The notes below the pieces were generated by a model. It was not told the DNA's origin. It saw only the letters and a list, made by a program, of their open reading frames with translations, and made no database searches. Source: UBA11403 sp963784615 (GTDB lineage: Bacteria > Pseudomonadota > Gammaproteobacteria > Legionellales > Legionellaceae). From it: DNA of 64,000 nucleotides. Shown one piece after another: positions 44,027-53,744 of this stretch. Each line of letters starts with the position of its first letter. Within the stretch, counting starts at the first letter, position 1. The position numbers were made by a program, and so were the translations under genes. The stretch spans positions 62,001 to 126,000 of the forward strand of contig CAWASG010000003.1 in assembly GCA_963784615.1 (NCBI GenBank), written 5' to 3'.

Positions 44027-44367
44027 TTCAAATCACACCACAGCATCACCTGCATCTCAGTGTTGAGCCAATTGATTTTAGGAAAGGCATCGATGCATTG
44101 GTGGGGCTTTGTCGCCAAAGTATAGGTTCTCCCTATGATGGCGCAGTGTTTGCTTTTCGCAACAAAAGCGGCATAGCCGTCAAACTATTAGTTTACGACG
44201 GCACGGGTTTTTGGCTATGCACGAAACGATTCTCTCAAGGCAAGTTGGCCTATTGGCCAAAATCCAGTGACGAGCGAATTTGTGCTACAACGATGACGAT
44301 TATCCTCAATCAGGGGACGCCTGCAGCAATGCATCCTTCTTGGCGCTCGCTTCCAAGCTCTGCTTGA
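44023..44367 (+). CDS. tnpB: IS66 accessory protein TnpB (copy 1)
   Basis: 114 residues of the IS66 Orf2 family: IDFRKGIDALVGLC, GAVFAFRNKSG and VKLLVYDGTGFWLCTKRF are hallmark segments. Length is normal. Its last 62 bp overlap, on the other strand, the 3' end of tnpC. Confidence 0.9.
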   Translation: MIQITPQHHLHLSVEPIDFRKGIDALVGLCRQSIGSPYDGAVFAFRNKSGIAVKLLVYDGTGFWLCTKRFSQGKLAYWPKSSDERICATTMTIILNQGTPAAMHPSWRSLPSSA

Positions 44368-45958
44368 GAGTTTGCTTGTAATGCCATGGCAACCAATCGT
44401 GAGGATTGTGTATCACTGCTTGTTCGTTATCGATAAGTGCGCTCATGTATTCGCATGGATTGATATCGTTTTGGGCCGCGCTGTATAAGGCCGATTGCAC
44501 GTAACTCGCAAATGCGGCGCTGTTTAAGGTTTTATAAAACATCGATGATTTTCTAACCTGAATCACCAATTTTAGTGCGCGCTCAACGATATTCGTATCA
44601 AGCGGGGCATGAGGTTGACGCAAAAACTGTGATAATTCTGTCCAACGATTTAATATGTAGTCAATCGCCTTACCCGCAACAGAATTAGGCTCAAACTCCG
44701 GCTTTTGTTCCTCAAGATACAATCTAAGCGCGTCCATAACGGGTGTGCTTTTTTCTTGATGATAGGCGAGTCGCTTCTCACTGCTATAGCCCTTGGTGTG
44801 TGACTCGTGGTCGTATATGGTACCAATTAAGCCAATGACTTTATCGGCCACATCATCATAGCCATCGGGCAACTCGTAAAACTGTCGCCTGGCATGAACC
44901 AGGCAATAACACAGGATGTATAAATTCTCAGATATACCTTGCGGAATATTAGCTGATAATGCATCGCACATCATGATGGGGATATCTAAACTTGCGTCAC
45001 GTATACTCATGATATCTGTGATGCATTTGCCAGCCGTGCGATTATCGGTGATATAAAGGTACGTTCGATGGTCTTCATGAAGGCTCACAATCCCTGTTGT
45101 AAAACAAGTGTGTTGGCTTTTTTCACCTTTTGCAGCCGCTTTAGCAGCTTTGATTTCGCTCATGATTTTTACAGAAGTGTCATCGTAACAAAGTGCCACA
45201 CCATTGGCGGCATCTTGAGATAACGCTTGGTATAAAACCTTTAACATGGGCTCATGGGCAGCCATCAAATCCCACTGCGTCGAAGCGGGTAGTGGTATGC
45301 CCAGATAATTTTGCAATCTATCCTGGCGATAAAGAGGGACTGACATAAAGTATTTGTTAATCATGAGCATCGCGATAAAGTTTGCGTCATATTTTTTATC
45401 GCTGACACCTTCTGGCAGTGGCGCTGTGTAAACAATCTCACACACGCCGCAGCGCAATTTCTGCAGGTTATAACGGGTGGCACTTGCTAATGGCGCACCA
45501 CGAACGCTAACCAAAGTCCCTGGCTCGCTCATCTCGTATAAGCGCCCATCACAAGCCTCTGCAGGACAAGTATCGCCCGGATTTAATTCAGGATGCTCAA
45601 CCTCAATGATAGACGCGCCCTCATAGGCATCAGCACCATTTCGCCCGTGTCCTTTTTTATCAGCGTCTGAAGTATTAGTGCTTCCCTTTAACGATGATGG
45701 ATCATGCTTAGGTTTTCGAGTTGCCGCTTTCTCACTGCCTTGAATTTGAAATAGCTTGCGTAACTTCGCGATGCTTAATAGCCCTAGCTCCAGTTGCTGA
45801 GCCATCCAGGCATTACCATGAATCAGCATTTTGGCAAACTCAGCATTTTCGGCACCGATATTTGAATTCATTATCGCCGATAAGAAATTATCCATTTGCT
45901 CTTGACTGATCTTTTGAACTTTGGGCATTTTCGCCCGGGTCTTTTTAGCCATAAACAT
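44306..45958 (-). CDS. tnpC: IS66 transposase TnpC (copy 1)
   Basis: About 550 residues; ATG 45958 chosen, while GTG 45967 or ATG 45952 are possible. A zinc ribbon (CPAEACDGRLYEM and LRCGVCEIVY) precedes the DDE domain with YDDTSVKIM, MMCDALSANIP and NIVERALK. An IS66 C-terminal segment closes the protein. The gene is convergent with tnpAB, whereas IS66 elements normally have all three genes in one direction. Identical to the copy at 51809-53461. Confidence 0.92.
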   Translation of the reverse strand: MFMAKKTRAKMPKVQKISQEQMDNFLSAIMNSNIGAENAEFAKMLIHGNAWMAQQLELGLLSIAKLRKLFQIQGSEKAATRKPKHDPSSLKGSTNTSDADKKGHGRNGADAYEGASIIEVEHPELNPGDTCPAEACDGRLYEMSEPGTLVSVRGAPLASATRYNLQKLRCGVCEIVYTAPLPEGVSDKKYDANFIAMLMINKYFMSVPLYRQDRLQNYLGIPLPASTQWDLMAAHEPMLKVLYQALSQDAANGVALCYDDTSVKIMSEIKAAKAAAKGEKSQHTCFTTGIVSLHEDHRTYLYITDNRTAGKCITDIMSIRDASLDIPIMMCDALSANIPQGISENLYILCYCLVHARRQFYELPDGYDDVADKVIGLIGTIYDHESHTKGYSSEKRLAYHQEKSTPVMDALRLYLEEQKPEFEPNSVAGKAIDYILNRWTELSQFLRQPHAPLDTNIVERALKLVIQVRKSSMFYKTLNSAAFASYVQSALYSAAQNDINPCEYMSALIDNEQAVIHNPHDWLPWHYKQTLKQSLEASAKKDALLQASPD

Positions 45959-46208
45959 AATCACCACATTGTACGTGGCATCATTATACCGCAGGTTTTA
46001 AAAGCCAATTTTTCCTTTCTAAGAAGGCGTTTAAGGGATTATTATTTTTAAGCTACGGCCGGGATCAAATGTGGTGTTTGTAACGTCTTGTGCACATCCA
46101 GGATCAAGTCAAATAGGAAGATTATAAATGGGGCAAAAATGCATGGGAATTTTGAAAAAACGACCTAAAACCCTGTCAACCCCTAAATGAAAAAATTAAA
46201 AATATTTT

Positions 46209-46583
46209 CTATCGCAGCCCTACCGAAAGGTCACGCTTGAAAGCTTGAAAGTCGGTGTCCAAGTTTTTCAACTTAAAAAGATCCTCTGCTGTAATCATAA
46301 TAATTGACGTTTTTTTCACAACGGTAGTCATCGTAGGATATTGTTGGTGATGCGATTGACCTTCAGCTAGCACTGAAACAGTTGCTTGTTCTTCCTGAAT
46401 TATCTTGTTATTGATGCCGGCGGTTGCTAGCCAAGCTAAAAATCTATTTCTATCTGATGAGGATAAATCAGTTATATCTAATGCAGAATTAGTATCACCT
46501 CTTTCAAGAAGCTTTACACCAGGCGCAAGAACATTAATAAAGTGCTCCGCCTTCCGCATCCGAGACTTTTGGTAGTTAGGCAT
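46209..46583 (-). pseudogene. N-terminal fragment of the hypothetical protein split by IS66
   Basis: 124 residues, beginning MPNYQKSRMRKAEHFINVLA. The last eight residues (RDLSVGLR) are read from the IS66 end. The ~54 residues before them (VSVLAEG to QAFK) are repeated in the fragment at 42944-43574. No function recognised. Confidence 0.75.
46235..46395. repeat. 161-bp direct duplication, right copy (flanks IS66 copy 1)
   Basis: Identical to 43414-43574. It begins exactly at the IS66 right terminus and continues into the intact 5' part of the split gene. Confidence 0.95.
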
Positions 46584-46925
46584 AATTTCAACCCTCAGTG
46601 TAATTAGTAGTAGCTGCGCACAATCAAAATGATCCTACGTTAACATGTAATATAAGTAAGGCAAATACATATAGCCTAATTGTGGTTGGCTGTCTTATAT
46701 GGTTAAGTATAGGCAATTTAACAACAATTTCAATTAACCTGCCGCACGATCTTTAGTCACAGGCCCATTAAACGATAATTGGCCGAATATTACGGTGAAT
46801 GAAAATGTGCAAGTGGAGATTGTTGGCAAGGTTGTTCAAAATACTCGGTAATATTTTTAATACACCACCGACTTATTGTGTATAATATACTCAAATATAG
46901 GCGCAGGTTAGGGTAAGGGGTTTAT
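46584..46925. other. 340-bp intergenic stretch
   Basis: No coding frame is supported. It must contain divergent promoters for the split gene and the gene at 46926; I see no repeat or RNA structure worth naming. Confidence 0.4.
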
Positions 46926-47648
46926 ATGTTGGAAAATGAAGCGGTAGTAAAAATACAAAGTTTTTTTACTGCTTATCGTCTAAAAAAGAAAACTGAACTG
47001 CACCAGATCATAACCTATAGCCCTAACTCACAATTATTACAGGCGATACATTTACGATTTCAATGTATGAGAGCCGTGGCGGCAGCAAAATTCCCTTTAA
47101 GTAAACCACTTGAAGACAAAGAGCAAATAGCGCGCGTAATTAGCGGGGTAACAAGGCTCGCAAAAGAAACAGGAATCACCAATTTAGATGCTGTTGCAGA
47201 AGTTTTTCAACACAACATTATGTTGTCTACAATGATTCAGGTTCCTTATTACGATCTTATTTGGAGGAAATCCCATCATGGTGAGCGTGATATTCAGAAG
47301 TTAATCAATCATGCTTATGCTCAATTGCAGCATTTAGTGCTTTTGTTTAATTTACCGATAGATTGCATTCACGAAGAACCATGCCATACACCCGAAGAGG
47401 TTCTTGCTCTGGCTCGTGATATCATCCAGTTCGCTAGTAAAACAATGATTGAAATACTAGCGAGGCCATCGAGCCAAGAATTACCCGCAATTTCTCAAAT
47501 AGAGTTAGCTGCGGTTATCGAAGAAATGTCGGCAAACTATATGACACCAACGATGTTGGCTCATAGCAAAGAAAACATACGCCTATTTACGCAGAAGATA
47601 ACGGAGTGCTCATCAATACCCGTAAGTAATCTTGAGGCTAAATTGTAG
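46926..47648 (+). CDS. Hypothetical protein with IQ-like N-terminal motif
   Basis: 240 residues, mostly helical. The start VVKIQSFFTAYRLKKK resembles an IQ calmodulin-binding motif (IQxxxxAxRxxKK), although the first basic position is Thr. The rest has no recognised family and no signal peptide. If the motif works it would imply a eukaryotic partner; this is weak. Located in the segment between the two IS66 copies. A small hairpin (AAATTGTGCC...GGCACAATT) lies at about 47699-47727 downstream. Confidence 0.5.
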   Translation: MLENEAVVKIQSFFTAYRLKKKTELHQIITYSPNSQLLQAIHLRFQCMRAVAAAKFPLSKPLEDKEQIARVISGVTRLAKETGITNLDAVAEVFQHNIMLSTMIQVPYYDLIWRKSHHGERDIQKLINHAYAQLQHLVLLFNLPIDCIHEEPCHTPEEVLALARDIIQFASKTMIEILARPSSQELPAISQIELAAVIEEMSANYMTPTMLAHSKENIRLFTQKITECSSIPVSNLEAKL

Positions 47649-47800
47649 GTATCGAGGATGGTGCTATGATTATCTAAAATTTTACAGCACCTATCCGCAA
47701 ATTGTGCCCACAGCGTCGGCACAATTGACCGTGCCACCGGGAAAGTAGTACAAAGTCTCAGGGAATATTAATATTATCGTGGATATATAGTAGGGTAAAA

Positions 47801-48811
47801 ATGAACAAAAACATTGCAATGAAACAACAAGATAATTTTTCAGAAATTATTTCGTTAATTCAAACCGCTCGAGAACAGGCCTATAAAACGGTTAACACAT
47901 TACTAATTGATTTATACTGGAAAGTTGGTCAGTACATTAGCATTAAAATAAACAATGCTGAATGGGGTGATGGAGTTGTTCCTGAGTTGGCGAAGTATAT
48001 TGCTAACACTCAGCCAGGATTAAGAGGGTTCACCAGAGTCAACTTATTTAGAATGCGCCAATTTTATGAAACATATTGTAGCGATGAAATTATCTCACCA
48101 CTGGTGAGACAATTACCTTGGACTCACAACCTTATTATACTAAGCCAAAGCAAAAGCAGTGATGAGCGTTTTTTTTACATTAATCAAGCCACTCAAGAGC
48201 GTTGGAGTAAGCGAGAATTAGAACGTCAATTAAAGTCGGCACTGTTTGAGCGAACCATACTCCATCCTCAATCAAGTTCTCGAGCATTAACGCAATCCCG
48301 TCCAGAAGCAATCAATTTATTTAAAGATGCTTATATGGTAGAGTTTTTAGAGCTACCAGATGGTCATGATGAAATTGACCTGCACCGAGGCCTATTAACC
48401 AAATTAAAAGATTTTCTAATTGAGCTAGGCCGTGATTTTTGCTTTGTAGGCTCAGAATACCCACTTCAAGTTGGCAACCGCGATTTTGCTTTAGATTTAT
48501 TGTTTTTTCACAGGGGTTTAAATTGCTTAGTGGCCTTTGAACTGAAAGTCGGTCGATTTGAACCAGAATATCTTGGTAAATTATCGTTCTATCTTGAGGC
48601 ATTGGATCGTGATGTTAAAAAAAATCACGAAAACCCCGCTATTGGTGTACTACTTTGCGCAAACAAGGATGATGAAGTTGTTGAGTACGCTCTAAATCGA
48701 ACACTGTCTCCTGCCGTAATTGCGGAATATAAAACTCAATTGCCAGATAAAAAATTATTACGGGAAAAATTGCACGAATTTTATTTACAGAATCAATCTT
48801 TGAATGATTAA
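47801..48811 (+). CDS. DUF1016 / YhcG-type PD-(D/E)XK nuclease
   Basis: 336 residues. The N-terminal DUF1016_N domain has LIDLYWKVGQYISIKI and GFTRVNLFRMRQFYETY. The C-terminal nuclease domain shows the active-site pattern FALDLLFFHRGLNCLVAFELK (D...ExK; quoted motifs ALDLLFF and AFELKVG) and ends near IGVLLCANKDDEVVEYAL. Proteins of this family often accompany restriction or defence genes. No partner is adjacent, but an AbiE pair lies 700 bp downstream. Confidence 0.88.
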   Translation: MNKNIAMKQQDNFSEIISLIQTAREQAYKTVNTLLIDLYWKVGQYISIKINNAEWGDGVVPELAKYIANTQPGLRGFTRVNLFRMRQFYETYCSDEIISPLVRQLPWTHNLIILSQSKSSDERFFYINQATQERWSKRELERQLKSALFERTILHPQSSSRALTQSRPEAINLFKDAYMVEFLELPDGHDEIDLHRGLLTKLKDFLIELGRDFCFVGSEYPLQVGNRDFALDLLFFHRGLNCLVAFELKVGRFEPEYLGKLSFYLEALDRDVKKNHENPAIGVLLCANKDDEVVEYALNRTLSPAVIAEYKTQLPDKKLLREKLHEFYLQNQSLND

Positions 48812-48842
48812 TGGCGTATAAAAATTTAATGGGACTTGTAGG

Positions 48843-49245
48843 ATGCAAAAGGAAAAAAATAAAAATCTATTTAATTATTTAGAAGACACAAAACAATTAA
48901 GTAAAAATAAATTAATTAATTAATCTCGGAATCCTAATAGACTCGGGCGGGGTGGTTGGGATTTTATCAATATCCAAGGCAAAGCCTGAAGGGGATCTAA
49001 AATTAGCTCTTCTTTTTTTCATCATGTCTATATGTTCAATTTTTTTAGCCGAACTTATCACGATGAAAGTCGCTAGCGATTCCTTACTCGAGATAATCAA
49101 TAAAGACATTACAAATGAAGAAGTTGAAATAAAAGATATACGATTTTATAAAGCTTGGGTATCCAATTTAATTTGGTTCATAAACATCTCAGCATTTTTT
49201 TTAGGTTTTTATGCCATCGACTCATGTTTTAATTATCTCAAATAG
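48843..49245 (+). pseudogene. Small two-helix membrane protein, apparently frameshifted at a TTAA repeat
   Basis: ATG 48843 opens 26 codons (MQKEKNKNLFNYLEDTKQLS...) and stops within ATTAATTAATTAAT (about 48910-48924). Removing one TTAA unit joins this frame to the one running to 49245, giving a continuous protein with two hydrophobic segments (LALLFFIMSICSIFLAELI, LIWFINISAFFLGFYAI). Alternatively the shorter form from GTG 48952 is the real gene. No family recognised. Confidence 0.5.
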
Positions 49246-49427
49246 TCATTCAATAGTCTGGATTGACGGCTACAATCGTTTCATAAAATTGCTCGCGCGC
49301 TTTTTGTTCTAAAAAATTGAGATGTATGTCGGTAAGCCATGCTATCTTCATTGATTATCCTTTGATTTTTTTTCATAAGTATATATCCAAAAGGCATCAG
49401 AATGCGGGCGCCGTTCATTATTGGATG

Positions 49428-49456
49428 TTGTTCATTTTAAATGAACGGTCTATAAT
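49428..49456 (+). promoter_or_regulatory. Promoter and operator of the second AbiE-type pair
   Basis: TTGTTC (49428) and TATAAT (49451-49456) are 17 bp apart. The spacer holds a perfect palindrome GTTCATTT-T-AAATGAAC (49430-49446), and another half site CCGTTCATT lies at 49411. AbiEi antitoxins repress by binding such repeats. The TATAAT position implies translation starts at ATG 49485 and not at ATG 49458. Confidence 0.65.
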
Positions 49457-49484
49457 TATGAACAAACCAGATAAGGTCATTATT

Positions 49485-50462
49485 ATGAGTATTGCAAAAC
49501 TGATTGATTTGATTCAAAACAAAGTAGGTCTGCAGTGTCAATATGATGAAGTGAAGAAACGACTCATCATTCAAACCACACAACAGCACCATATTTTTAA
49601 ATCAGAGATGATTGGTAATATTGATAAGTCTAATATTGTCGCCATCATTCAGTATATGAAACATTTAGATGATCCCAGTATACTCATTACAAGCCATATT
49701 ACTAATGCTCTGGCAGAAAAATTACAAAAAGCAAACATTCAATATATTGATTTTTCTGGCAATATGTTTGTTAAAACACCTAATCTTTTTATTTCAATTA
49801 TGGGGGAGGCGCCTCAAAAATTACCCGTGCTTGAAACAAAAATTTTTGCGCTTAATATTGCGAGTATAAAAATAATTTTTACGTTATTGGCGGTTGAAAA
49901 TGCTTTAACGCTTACTTATCGTGATATTGCCAGAATGAGTGACGTCGCACTTGGCAGCGTTAGTAAAACTTTTTTAATGTTACAACAAAATGGCTATCTT
50001 ATTGAAAAATCACAGAATGAAAAATGTTTAGTCAATAAAAAAAATCTATTCACTAAATGGTGTATAGGATACAACGAAAAATTACGCCCTAAATTAGTCA
50101 TTGAAAAATTTGGTTCTGATAATCGTGAGTTATTAAAAAAAGTTAATCCAGCTGATTTTCATTTGCTTTGGGGAGGAGAAATGGCGGCGGCTATATTAAC
50201 TCATTACCTAAAGCCACAAATCATTACGCTGTATGCGGATAACGAGTTGCCAACATTGCAATTAAAATGTCGACTCAAGAGGGATCCCAATGGAAACATT
50301 GAGCTGATAAAAAAATTTTGGAACTTTGATTCAAACACAGATCAACAAAATGTGGCACCATTTATATTGATATATGCGGATTTATTAAGTGCGTTTGACG
50401 AAAGAAATCAGGAAACAGCAGAAATTATTTATGACAAATATATTAAAGAAACAATGGAGTGA
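49485..50462 (+). CDS. AbiEi-like antitoxin / winged-helix regulator
   Basis: 325 residues from ATG 49485, with AAGG upstream; ATG 49458 would leave no room after the -10 box. The middle region LTYRDIARMSDVALGSVSKTF is a clear winged helix, and the C-terminal WGGEMAAAILTHYLKPQIITLY resembles the AbiEi C-terminal domain. It overlaps the following nucleotidyltransferase by 32 bp, the usual antitoxin-toxin order. Confidence 0.75.
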   Translation: MSIAKLIDLIQNKVGLQCQYDEVKKRLIIQTTQQHHIFKSEMIGNIDKSNIVAIIQYMKHLDDPSILITSHITNALAEKLQKANIQYIDFSGNMFVKTPNLFISIMGEAPQKLPVLETKIFALNIASIKIIFTLLAVENALTLTYRDIARMSDVALGSVSKTFLMLQQNGYLIEKSQNEKCLVNKKNLFTKWCIGYNEKLRPKLVIEKFGSDNRELLKKVNPADFHLLWGGEMAAAILTHYLKPQIITLYADNELPTLQLKCRLKRDPNGNIELIKKFWNFDSNTDQQNVAPFILIYADLLSAFDERNQETAEIIYDKYIKETME

Positions 50463-51261
50463 TTTTTTAGCAAATGATTTTGCATTATTTAGGCTGATTA
50501 ATGCAGTCACTACCGAAAACCACTGCGCCTATTATTTAGTGGGCGCAAAAGCGAGAGATCTTCTTTTCGAACATTTTGGTTGTGGGCGTGTACAAAGAGC
50601 GACCTTAGACACCGACATCGCCATATGCTGTAAAAATTGGCAAGAGTTTGAAAAGATCAAACGTGCATTTGTAGACAGCGGGCATTTCTCTCATGATGAA
50701 AAAATCATGCACCGTATTTATTCAGACAAATATGGCATGCTTGATATTATTCCATTTGGAGAAATAGAAAGGGAGGGGGGTAAAATAACATGGCCTCCGG
50801 AGTATGATATTGAGTTCAGCTTGGTAGGTTTTGAAGACGCTTACGGCAGCGCAATGGAAATCGCAATCGATGATTTTACAGTAACGGTTACTTCACCGGC
50901 GGGTTTTGTACTATTAAAATTATTTGCATGGATGAATAGAAAAACTCAAAAAGATGCATCTGATTTTTTATCCATTATTTCCAATTATCTTGATTTAGGT
51001 AATCAAGATAGGCTATTTGAGGAGCATCCTGATCTTGTTAATAAGGATTTTGATTATACTCTGAGTGGATGTCGACTTCTGGGGCGCGATTTAAATAAAT
51101 TTTCTTTAAATACAAAAGATCGGCTTAGTCTCTTTTTCAATGACAGTTCTTTGATGGATCAGTTTACAATCGCAATTTCCAATGTGAATCGTAATTACGA
51201 GGAAGTTTTAAAGATGCTTGATATGATAAATCAAGGATTTAATGACAAAGTGACCAAATAA
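50431..51261 (+). CDS. Nucleotidyltransferase toxin of the AbiEii/AbiGii type
   Basis: 276 residues from ATG 50431. The N-terminal core YLVGAKARDLL and RATLDTDIAICCKNW supplies the nucleotidyltransferase D-x-D, followed by MLDIIPFGEIE and the FVLLKLFAW region typical of AbiEii-like proteins. An earlier in-frame ATG at 50389 lies deep inside the upstream gene. Partner of the AbiEi-like gene; second such system in the islands. Confidence 0.8.
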   Translation: MTNILKKQWSDFLANDFALFRLINAVTTENHCAYYLVGAKARDLLFEHFGCGRVQRATLDTDIAICCKNWQEFEKIKRAFVDSGHFSHDEKIMHRIYSDKYGMLDIIPFGEIEREGGKITWPPEYDIEFSLVGFEDAYGSAMEIAIDDFTVTVTSPAGFVLLKLFAWMNRKTQKDASDFLSIISNYLDLGNQDRLFEEHPDLVNKDFDYTLSGCRLLGRDLNKFSLNTKDRLSLFFNDSSLMDQFTIAISNVNRNYEEVLKMLDMINQGFNDKVTK

Positions 51262-51401
51262 TTGCTTTGCGATCAACGTGACATAACTGTAAAGTTGTTA
51301 CGTCATTTGACCAACCACCCCGTAGCTGTAACTCGTGCAATGGCGTACCATTTTGCACATGTTTGCAATTAGGACCGAATTTATTTTAGAGTCTGATGTT
51401 A

Positions 51402-51429
51402 CAACAGGAGCGCATTGCTGCGTTCCTGT
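51402..51429. terminator. Hairpin downstream of the AbiEii gene
   Basis: AACAGGAGCGCA and TGCGTTCCTGTT pair at 11 of 12 positions around TTGC. It lies between the AbiEii gene and the detached 3' end of the large effector gene and could terminate either. No clear T-run. Confidence 0.45.
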
Positions 51430-51436
51430 TACCTAC

Positions 51437-51532
51437 CTACTTTTTCATCGATAGGGTTTCCTCGGGAGTCTCTGGAGATAGCTTCATTTGAATATATTCC
51501 GACATTCTTGCCACATCATGGTTAAGTAAACT
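51437..51532 (-). pseudogene. Detached 3' end of the large EEP-domain gene
   Basis: Read leftward from the IS66 border, the frame continues the large protein after KLSLL with NHDVARMSEYIQMKLSPETP and EETLSMKK, then TAG 51437. Removing IS66 and one copy of its 8-bp target duplication gives an uninterrupted 1,624-residue frame, which proves the connection. Confidence 0.85.
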
Positions 51533-51808
51533 GTGACCTTTCGGTAGGGCTGCGATAGAAAATATTTTTAATTTTTTCATTTAGGGGTTGACAGGGTTTT
51601 AGGTCGTTTTTTCAAAATTCCCATGCATTTTTGCCCCATTTATAATCTTCCTATTTGACTTGATCCTGGATGTGCACAAGACGTTACAAACACCACATTT
51701 GATCCCGGCCGTAGCTTAAAAATAATAATCCCTTAAACGCCTTCTTAGAAAGGAAAAATTGGCTTTTAAAACCTGCGGTATAATGATGCCACGTACAATG
51801 TGGTGATT

Positions 51809-53461
51809 ATGTTTATGGCTAAAAAGACCCGGGCGAAAATGCCCAAAGTTCAAAAGATCAGTCAAGAGCAAATGGATAATTTCTTATCGGCGATAATGAA
51901 TTCAAATATCGGTGCCGAAAATGCTGAGTTTGCCAAAATGCTGATTCATGGTAATGCCTGGATGGCTCAGCAACTGGAGCTAGGGCTATTAAGCATCGCG
52001 AAGTTACGCAAGCTATTTCAAATTCAAGGCAGTGAGAAAGCGGCAACTCGAAAACCTAAGCATGATCCATCATCGTTAAAGGGAAGCACTAATACTTCAG
52101 ACGCTGATAAAAAAGGACACGGGCGAAATGGTGCTGATGCCTATGAGGGCGCGTCTATCATTGAGGTTGAGCATCCTGAATTAAATCCGGGCGATACTTG
52201 TCCTGCAGAGGCTTGTGATGGGCGCTTATACGAGATGAGCGAGCCAGGGACTTTGGTTAGCGTTCGTGGTGCGCCATTAGCAAGTGCCACCCGTTATAAC
52301 CTGCAGAAATTGCGCTGCGGCGTGTGTGAGATTGTTTACACAGCGCCACTGCCAGAAGGTGTCAGCGATAAAAAATATGACGCAAACTTTATCGCGATGC
52401 TCATGATTAACAAATACTTTATGTCAGTCCCTCTTTATCGCCAGGATAGATTGCAAAATTATCTGGGCATACCACTACCCGCTTCGACGCAGTGGGATTT
52501 GATGGCTGCCCATGAGCCCATGTTAAAGGTTTTATACCAAGCGTTATCTCAAGATGCCGCCAATGGTGTGGCACTTTGTTACGATGACACTTCTGTAAAA
52601 ATCATGAGCGAAATCAAAGCTGCTAAAGCGGCTGCAAAAGGTGAAAAAAGCCAACACACTTGTTTTACAACAGGGATTGTGAGCCTTCATGAAGACCATC
52701 GAACGTACCTTTATATCACCGATAATCGCACGGCTGGCAAATGCATCACAGATATCATGAGTATACGTGACGCAAGTTTAGATATCCCCATCATGATGTG
52801 CGATGCATTATCAGCTAATATTCCGCAAGGTATATCTGAGAATTTATACATCCTGTGTTATTGCCTGGTTCATGCCAGGCGACAGTTTTACGAGTTGCCC
52901 GATGGCTATGATGATGTGGCCGATAAAGTCATTGGCTTAATTGGTACCATATACGACCACGAGTCACACACCAAGGGCTATAGCAGTGAGAAGCGACTCG
53001 CCTATCATCAAGAAAAAAGCACACCCGTTATGGACGCGCTTAGATTGTATCTTGAGGAACAAAAGCCGGAGTTTGAGCCTAATTCTGTTGCGGGTAAGGC
53101 GATTGACTACATATTAAATCGTTGGACAGAATTATCACAGTTTTTGCGTCAACCTCATGCCCCGCTTGATACGAATATCGTTGAGCGCGCACTAAAATTG
53201 GTGATTCAGGTTAGAAAATCATCGATGTTTTATAAAACCTTAAACAGCGCCGCATTTGCGAGTTACGTGCAATCGGCCTTATACAGCGCGGCCCAAAACG
53301 ATATCAATCCATGCGAATACATGAGCGCACTTATCGATAACGAACAAGCAGTGATACACAATCCTCACGATTGGTTGCCATGGCATTACAAGCAAACTCT
53401 CAAGCAGAGCTTGGAAGCGAGCGCCAAGAAGGATGCATTGCTGCAGGCGTCCCCTGATTGA
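51809..53461 (+). CDS. tnpC: IS66 transposase TnpC (copy 2)
   Basis: Protein identical to the copy at 44306-45958; see that entry for motifs. Convergent with tnpAB of the same element. Confidence 0.92.
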   Translation: MFMAKKTRAKMPKVQKISQEQMDNFLSAIMNSNIGAENAEFAKMLIHGNAWMAQQLELGLLSIAKLRKLFQIQGSEKAATRKPKHDPSSLKGSTNTSDADKKGHGRNGADAYEGASIIEVEHPELNPGDTCPAEACDGRLYEMSEPGTLVSVRGAPLASATRYNLQKLRCGVCEIVYTAPLPEGVSDKKYDANFIAMLMINKYFMSVPLYRQDRLQNYLGIPLPASTQWDLMAAHEPMLKVLYQALSQDAANGVALCYDDTSVKIMSEIKAAKAAAKGEKSQHTCFTTGIVSLHEDHRTYLYITDNRTAGKCITDIMSIRDASLDIPIMMCDALSANIPQGISENLYILCYCLVHARRQFYELPDGYDDVADKVIGLIGTIYDHESHTKGYSSEKRLAYHQEKSTPVMDALRLYLEEQKPEFEPNSVAGKAIDYILNRWTELSQFLRQPHAPLDTNIVERALKLVIQVRKSSMFYKTLNSAAFASYVQSALYSAAQNDINPCEYMSALIDNEQAVIHNPHDWLPWHYKQTLKQSLEASAKKDALLQASPD

Positions 53462-53744
53462 GGATAATCGTCATCGTTGTAGCACAAATTCGCTCGTCAC
53501 TGGATTTTGGCCAATAGGCCAACTTGCCTTGAGAGAATCGTTTCGTGCATAGCCAAAAACCCGTGCCGTCGTAAACTAATAGTTTGACGGCTATGCCGCT
53601 TTTGTTGCGAAAAGCAAACACTGCGCCATCATAGGGAGAACCTATACTTTGGCGACAAAGCCCCACCAATGCATCGATGCCTTTCCTAAAATCAATTGGC
53701 TCAACACTGAGATGCAGGTGATGCTGTGGTGTGATTTGAATCAT
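53400..53744 (-). CDS. tnpB: IS66 accessory protein TnpB (copy 2)
   Basis: Identical to the 114-residue TnpB at 44023-44367. Overlaps the tnpC 3' end by 62 bp. Confidence 0.9.
   Translation of the reverse strand: MIQITPQHHLHLSVEPIDFRKGIDALVGLCRQSIGSPYDGAVFAFRNKSGIAVKLLVYDGTGFWLCTKRFSQGKLAYWPKSSDERICATTMTIILNQGTPAAMHPSWRSLPSSA

Larger units (their letters stand above)
43575..46234. mobile_element. IS66-family insertion sequence, copy 1
   Basis: 2,660 bp between GTGACCTTTCGG and CCGAAAGGTCAC; the ends match at about 17 of 20 bases. It carries tnpA, tnpB and tnpC, with tnpC on the opposite strand. It is the inverted twin of 51533-54192. The flanks are a 161-bp direct duplication instead of the normal 8 bp. 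Confidence 0.92.

Noticed and set aside
46235..51532. Recent inversion between the two IS66 copies
   Set aside because: Copy 2 keeps matching AGTAAACT on both sides, and the large effector frame continues correctly across it, so no net inversion is recorded.
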